Assembly (NCBI RefSeq): GCF_002871795.1
Contig: NZ_PNHL01000004.1
Span: 186,001 to 250,000 of the forward strand
DNA: 64,000 nt
Direction: 5' to 3'
DNA from: Brachybacterium sp. UMB0905
Lineage (GTDB): Bacteria > Actinomycetota > Actinomycetes > Actinomycetales > Dermabacteraceae
The notes below the pieces were generated by a model that saw only the letters and a list, made by a program, of their open reading frames with translations, was not told the origin of the DNA and did not search any database. Positions 60,479 to 64,000 of this stretch are shown piece after piece. The position numbers and the translations under genes are program-made. Within the stretch, counting starts at the first letter, position 1, and every line of letters starts with the position of its first letter.

Positions 60479-61708
60479 TCACCGCCGCACTGCCGCCCAG
60501 GCGTCCAGCCGCTCAAGTGCCTGCTCGATCGTGGAGCGGGACTTGCAGAAGGCGAAGCGCAGGCGCGAGGCGGAGCCGTCGGCAGCTGATGGGCTGCGGT
60601 GGAAGGCGGTCAAGGGGATCGCTGCGACCCCGGCCTCATGGGGCAGACGCTCCGCCAGATCGTCGGCCGCGGGTTCCCCCAGGGGTGCGGCGTCGGCCAC
60701 GGTGAAGTAGCCGGCCGCCGGGACAGCCACCTGGAAGCCGATCTCCCGCAGCCCCGTGGTGAGGAGGTCGCGGCGTGCGCGCAACCCTTCTGCGAGTTCG
60801 GCGAAAGCCGCCTGATCCATGCCCAGCCCCGCGGCGACGGCGGGCTGGAAGGGGGCGCCGGAGCTGTAGGTCAGCCATTGCTTCACACTCGTCATCGCGC
60901 GCACCAGCTGGGCAGGGGCGGTGGCCCAGCCGATCTTCCAGCCGGTCACCGAGAAGGTCTTGCCGGCCGAGGAGATCGAGACCGTGCGTTCCCGCGCCCC
61001 CGGCAGCGCCGCGATCGGGCGGTGCGGGGCCTCGAAGGTGAGATGCTCATACACCTCGTCGGTGACGATCAGCGCATCGTGCCGAACCGCCTCCTCGACG
61101 ATCGCTCGCTGGGTGTCCTCCTCGAGCAGGATGCCGGTGGGGTTGTGCGGTGTATTGACCAGCACCACCCGGGTGCGGTCTGAGAATGCGGCCCGCAGCT
61201 GCTGTTCATCGACGCGCAGCAGCAGATCACCGCTGGCCGGATCGGTCGTCGCCGCGAGCGGCACGGTGCGATGCGTGGCGCCGGTGAGGCCGATGAGCGC
61301 GGCGTACTGGTCGTAGAACGGCTCCAGGGTGATCACCTCATCACCGGGCTCCACGAAGGCCAGGAGCGCCGCGGCGAGCGCTTCGGTGGCCCCCGTGGAG
61401 ACCATCACCTCGTTCTGCGGATCCCAGTCCAGGCTGTACCACGCCGCCTGGTGAGCCGCGATCGCCTCGCGCAGAGTCGGCTCCCCAGCCCCTGGCGGGT
61501 ACTGATTGCGACCCTCGCGGATCGCAGCCACCGCGGCGTCGGCGACGATCCCGGGTGGGGCATCGTCGGGGAATCCCTGCCCCAGGTTCAGTGCTCCCGT
61601 TCGGGCGGCCAGAGCCGAGATGCGGGCGAACACGGTGGGCAGGGGCACGCCGTCGCGCAGCAGCCCGGCCGCGGCAGCGGTGCGGATCCAAGGTCCGGTG
61701 ACGTCCAT
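60479..61708 (-). CDS. Class I/II PLP-dependent aminotransferase
   Basis: This 409-residue fold-type I aminotransferase has ALNLGQGFPDDAPPGIVADA at the N-terminus, NTPHNPTGILLEEDT (substrate Asn), VTDEVYEHLTFE (PLP Asp/Tyr) and the PLP lysine in SSAGKTFSVTGWKIGWA, with a C-terminal Arg region (RLRFAFCKS). It is closest in pattern to the kynurenine/glutamine transaminase or N-succinyldiaminopimelate aminotransferase type; the exact substrate is not readable. It is a single gene that converges on the GYGQQ protein gene. Confidence 0.92.
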   Translation of the reverse strand: MDVTGPWIRTAAAAGLLRDGVPLPTVFARISALAARTGALNLGQGFPDDAPPGIVADAAVAAIREGRNQYPPGAGEPTLREAIAAHQAAWYSLDWDPQNEVMVSTGATEALAAALLAFVEPGDEVITLEPFYDQYAALIGLTGATHRTVPLAATTDPASGDLLLRVDEQQLRAAFSDRTRVVLVNTPHNPTGILLEEDTQRAIVEEAVRHDALIVTDEVYEHLTFEAPHRPIAALPGARERTVSISSAGKTFSVTGWKIGWATAPAQLVRAMTSVKQWLTYSSGAPFQPAVAAGLGMDQAAFAELAEGLRARRDLLTTGLREIGFQVAVPAAGYFTVADAAPLGEPAADDLAERLPHEAGVAAIPLTAFHRSPSAADGSASRLRFAFCKSRSTIEQALERLDAWAAVRR

Positions 61709-61755
61709 GACCCCAGCCTCTCACTCCGCGATCGCGGGGCCGACGGGTCGCAGGG

Positions 61756-62337
61756 CTACCGGGGAGATACGTCGGCCCGGGGGCTGGACTGTCCGCAGGC
61801 CGACGCCGGGGCCTGCGCACGCGGGAACACCCAGCGCCCGTAGGTGACGTAGCGGAACGAGGTGGAGACGATCTGCCCGATCAGCGTGCCGGAGATGTTG
61901 TCCGCGAGCGGGGAGTCCAGCCCCAGCACGTAGCGGGAGAAACCCAGACACGCCAGCTGCAGCCCCGCCGCGATGATGTTCACCAGCACGAACAGGACCA
62001 CCGAGCGCCGCGTGTCTGGCCGCGGCCGATCCCCGAAGGTCCACAGCCGATTCCCCAGGTACGTCAGGCACGAGGCGAGAGCGATGGTGAGGACCTTCGC
62101 CGTGAGCGGATGGCCGTGCAGCAGCCCCTGCCCCCAGCCGGTCGCCGGGTTCCAGAACACCAGCAGGTTGTACAGCGCCGCATCCAGCAAGAACACCGTC
62201 CCGCCCACGATGAGGAACTTCATGGTGGGCCCGGCATGCTCGGCCAGCAGCGCCCCGGTGCGCTCCCGCAGCCCGGTGCGCCGCGGCGCGATGGGGGAGG
62301 GGGCGGCGGGCCCCGACGACTCGTCCGGCGTCAGCAC
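61756..62337 (-). CDS. GtrA-family membrane protein
   Basis: This 193-residue protein has four helices with GtrA signatures: KFLIVGGTVFLLDAALYNLL, SCLTYLGNRLWTFGDR (conserved N-x-x-W-T-F) and ISGTLIGQIVSTSFRYVTYG, ending RWVF. GtrA proteins help flip or transfer lipid-linked sugars for wall or envelope glycans. GTG 62337 comes 7 nt after TACAGT, consistent with a leaderless start; longer frames upstream are arginine-rich and unlikely. It is divergent from the pyridoxine kinase-like gene. Confidence 0.86.
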   Translation of the reverse strand: MLTPDESSGPAAPSPIAPRRTGLRERTGALLAEHAGPTMKFLIVGGTVFLLDAALYNLLVFWNPATGWGQGLLHGHPLTAKVLTIALASCLTYLGNRLWTFGDRPRPDTRRSVVLFVLVNIIAAGLQLACLGFSRYVLGLDSPLADNISGTLIGQIVSTSFRYVTYGRWVFPRAQAPASACGQSSPRADVSPR

Positions 62338-62375
62338 GCCCGGCACTGTACCGGAGGCGATACGATCAAGGTTCG

Positions 62376-62534
62376 GCCGCTGCGACGGGCGGACCCCCGT
62401 GGTCATCGTCCTGGGAGCGCGCGGCCCCATCGGCCAGCGCGACGGACACCGGGAGATGCCTCCCGCCCTGGGAGCGCGCGGCCGGCCGCTGCGACGGCCC
62501 CGCGGAATGCCCGCGGGACCTGGGAGCGCGCGGC
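62376..62534. repeat. Degenerate direct repeats in the GtrA-kinase intergenic region
   Basis: CTGGGAGCGCGCGGC occurs exactly at 62411, 62468 and 62520, and GGCCGCTGCGACGG occurs twice (near 62376 and 62485). The spacing (57 and 52 bp) suggests an old tandem repeat of about 55 bp. There is no gene here. Confidence 0.8.
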
Positions 62535-62619
62535 AGCCAACCATCACACCCGCCCGACGGGACGATTCGCGCGCCGCTGCGCGTGCGTCGGCCCCGTCGG
62601 CATCACATGAAAGGCACCC

Positions 62620-63423
62620 ATGATCCCCGTCGCCCTGTCCATCGCTGGTTCCGAGGCCTCCGGAGGAGCCGGTGCACAGACCGACCTGAAGACCTTCCAG
62701 CAGCTGGGCACCTTCGGCACTGTGGCGCTGACCTGCATCGTCTCCTTCGACCCCAAGAACAACTGGGGCCACCGCTTCGTCCCGGTGGAGCCGCAGGTCA
62801 TCGCCGACCAGATCGAAGCCACCACCGCCGTGCATGACATCGACACCGTGAAGATCGGCATGCTGGGCACCCCCGCCACCATCGACGCGGTCGCGACGGC
62901 GCTCGCCGAGCGCTCCTTCCGCCACGTGGTGCTGGACCCGGTGCTGATCTGCAAGGGCCAGGAGCCCGGCGCCGCGCTGGACACCGACAACGCGCTCAAG
63001 CAGCAGATCCTGCCGCTGGCGACGTTCGTGACCCCCAACCACTTCGAGTCCCTGGCCCTGTCCGGGATGGAGAAGATCGATTCCGTCGAGGACCTCACCG
63101 AGGCGGCGAAGCGCATCCACGACACCTACGGCGTGAGTGTGCTCGCCAAGGGCGGGGTGGTGCTCGAGGGCGAGGATGCGGTGGACGTGTTCTACGACGG
63201 TGAGCAGACCGTCGAGCTGCGCAGCCCCAAGGTGGGTCAGGAGCGCGTGTCCGGCGCCGGCTGCACGCTCGCCGCCGCAGTCACCGCCGAGCTCGCCAAG
63301 GGCGCCACCCCGCTCGAGGCCGCCCGCACCGCTAAGGCCGTCGTGGACAGCTCTATCGCCCACCGTCAGGGCGGGAACGCCCCCTTCGACGCCGTCTACC
63401 AGGGGTTCTACGGCAAGAACTGA
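62620..63423 (+). CDS. Pyridoxine/pyridoxal or hydroxymethylpyrimidine kinase (PfkB-type)
   Basis: This 267-residue ribokinase-like kinase of the ThiD/PdxK group has an N-terminal substrate motif (LSIAGSEASGGAGAQTDLKT), a middle DPVLICKGQEPG and the catalytic anion hole in RVSGAGCTLAAAVTAELAKG. The GSEASGGAG start and the KGG motif (VLAKGGVVLEGEDAVDVFYD) are shared by Bacillus-type pyridoxine kinases and ThiD. With pdxH at 42938 it could supply PLP. GAAAGG lies before the ATG. A hairpin follows the stop. Confidence 0.88.
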   Translation: MIPVALSIAGSEASGGAGAQTDLKTFQQLGTFGTVALTCIVSFDPKNNWGHRFVPVEPQVIADQIEATTAVHDIDTVKIGMLGTPATIDAVATALAERSFRHVVLDPVLICKGQEPGAALDTDNALKQQILPLATFVTPNHFESLALSGMEKIDSVEDLTEAAKRIHDTYGVSVLAKGGVVLEGEDAVDVFYDGEQTVELRSPKVGQERVSGAGCTLAAAVTAELAKGATPLEAARTAKAVVDSSIAHRQGGNAPFDAVYQGFYGKN

Positions 63424-63429
63424 GCACTC

Positions 63430-63459
63430 CCGCCCGGTCCGCCCCCGCGGGCCGGGCGG
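63430..63459 (+). terminator. Hairpin after the kinase gene
   Basis: CCGCCCGG (63430-63437) and CCGGGCGG (63452-63459) pair, with CCC/GGG pairing inside. There is no U-run. It lies 7 bp after the stop codon. Confidence 0.7.
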
Positions 63460-63524
63460 CGAGGTCCCCGCTCACACGGGCGGTCACGGGTGCGTATCGA
63501 CATGTGAACCTGTGTGTCGTCCTC

Positions 63525-63553
63525 TGGACAATCGCCCGTGGCCGCAGCATTCT
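63525..63553 (+). promoter_or_regulatory. Promoter of the amino acid ABC ATPase gene, leaderless
   Basis: TGGACA (63525-63530) and CATTCT (63548-63553) are 17 bp apart, and the ATG follows the -10 box by 6 nt. Transcription would start at the initiation codon. Confidence 0.55.
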
Positions 63554-63559
63554 CAAGGA

Positions 63560-64000
63560 ATGAACCAGACCAGCACGCCGCCGAGCAGCGCCCCCGGAGA
63601 ACCGCTGATCTCCGTGCGCGGGGTCAACAAGTACTTTGGCGACTTCCATGCGCTGAAGGACATCGACCTGGACATCCACCGCGGTGAGGTGGTGGCCCTC
63701 ATCGGCGCCTCCGGGTCCGGCAAATCCACCCTGTGCCGCTGCCTGAACCGCCTGGAGACCATCACCTCCGGCCAGATCACCATCGACGGTGAGCCCCTGC
63801 CCGAGGAAGGCAAGGAGCTGACCCGTTTGCGGGCCGATGTGGGCATGGTCTTCCAGAGCTTCAACCTCTTCCCCCACCTGAAGGCCCTGGACAACGTCAC
63901 CCTGGGGCCCCGCAAGGTGCGCGGCGTCCCCAAAGCGGAGGCCGATGCGCAGGCCCTCGAGCTGCTGGACCGCGTGGGGTTGAAGGACAAGGCGAACTCC
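63560..64000 (+). CDS. Polar amino acid ABC transporter ATPase (cut by window end)
   Basis: The first 147 residues of a GlnQ/GluA-type ATPase are present. Walker A is GASGSGKST, the Q-loop is in GMVFQSFNLFPHLKALDNV, and the segment CRCLNRLETITSGQITIDG is typical of amino acid importers. The signature motif and Walker B lie beyond the window. The start at ATG 63560 follows a promoter with leaderless spacing. The permease and binding-protein genes are presumably to the right. Confidence 0.93.
   Translation, partial: MNQTSTPPSSAPGEPLISVRGVNKYFGDFHALKDIDLDIHRGEVVALIGASGSGKSTLCRCLNRLETITSGQITIDGEPLPEEGKELTRLRADVGMVFQSFNLFPHLKALDNVTLGPRKVRGVPKAEADAQALELLDRVGLKDKANS

Noticed and set aside
1..64000. 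GGCCGACGGG as a KOPS- or Chi-like polarised signal
   Set aside because: Occurrences are about equal on both strands, so no polarity is seen within this window.

Overview
The window comes from a high-GC actinobacterium, most likely Micrococcales. A Brachybacterium-like organism is my impression from overall gene content, but the sequence alone does not prove it. Supporting signs are a composition near 70% G+C almost throughout, a DtxR/IdeR-type iron box, many genes whose start codon sits 6-7 nt after a TANNNT hexamer (leaderless mRNAs), a C-terminal LARTG sorting signal and Tat signal peptides. There are no rRNA or tRNA genes and no cas genes.

Layout: 1-1670 is the leader-distal end of a CRISPR array (24 repeats, 23 spacers). 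1.9-7.0 kb holds an isochorismatase-family hydrolase with an NCS1 permease, a methyltransferase with a nonsense codon near its start, a DoxX-like membrane protein and a membrane-anchored protein, separated by palindromic REP-like elements. 7.1-11.4 kb is an iron-siderophore ABC uptake operon behind an IdeR box. 11.4-15.4 kb is an accessory island: an IS3 transposase relic, a low-GC pair of genes (a DCC-thioredoxin-like protein with an 18-cysteine C-terminus, then a small membrane protein), a further membrane protein, a thiE fragment, and a 212-bp exact copy of the 3' end of the siderophore ATPase gene. The island is therefore bounded by direct repeats. 15.4-22 kb has a DUF559-type nuclease-fold gene between inverted palindromes, an aldo/keto reductase, an LssY_C-type membrane protein and a PhoX phosphatase.

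22-31 kb contains two Na+/H+ antiporters behind a long structured leader, a 1305-residue wall-anchored phosphodiester glycosidase/metallophosphoesterase fusion, and a lipoprotein. 31-44 kb carries an S9 peptidase, two beta-lactamase-fold serine hydrolases, a deletion junction that fuses and kills an aminoglycoside phosphotransferase gene and a glutathione peroxidase gene, a glutamine amidotransferase, a GH25 lysozyme, a DsbA-like protein and pdxH. 45-47.7 kb encodes a thiolase and an acyl-CoA dehydrogenase, whose partner, a FadB-like bifunctional enzyme, lies at 57-59 kb. 48.7-54.4 kb is a fructan/sucrose-type operon (LacI regulator, ABC importer, GH32 hydrolase) with a duplicated operator at its promoter. 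54.5-64 kb has a PLP-dependent cysteine synthase-like enzyme, two membrane-anchored low-complexity proteins, an aminotransferase, a GtrA protein, a pyridoxine-kinase-like protein and the start of a polar amino acid ABC ATPase.

The most unusual content is the cysteine-rich DCC fusion and its small membrane neighbour inside the repeat-bounded island, which I read as a candidate secreted disulfide-rich peptide (bacteriocin-like) with an immunity protein. Three families of dispersed palindromic repeats, the antiporter leader RNA and the APH-GPx deletion fusion also stand out.
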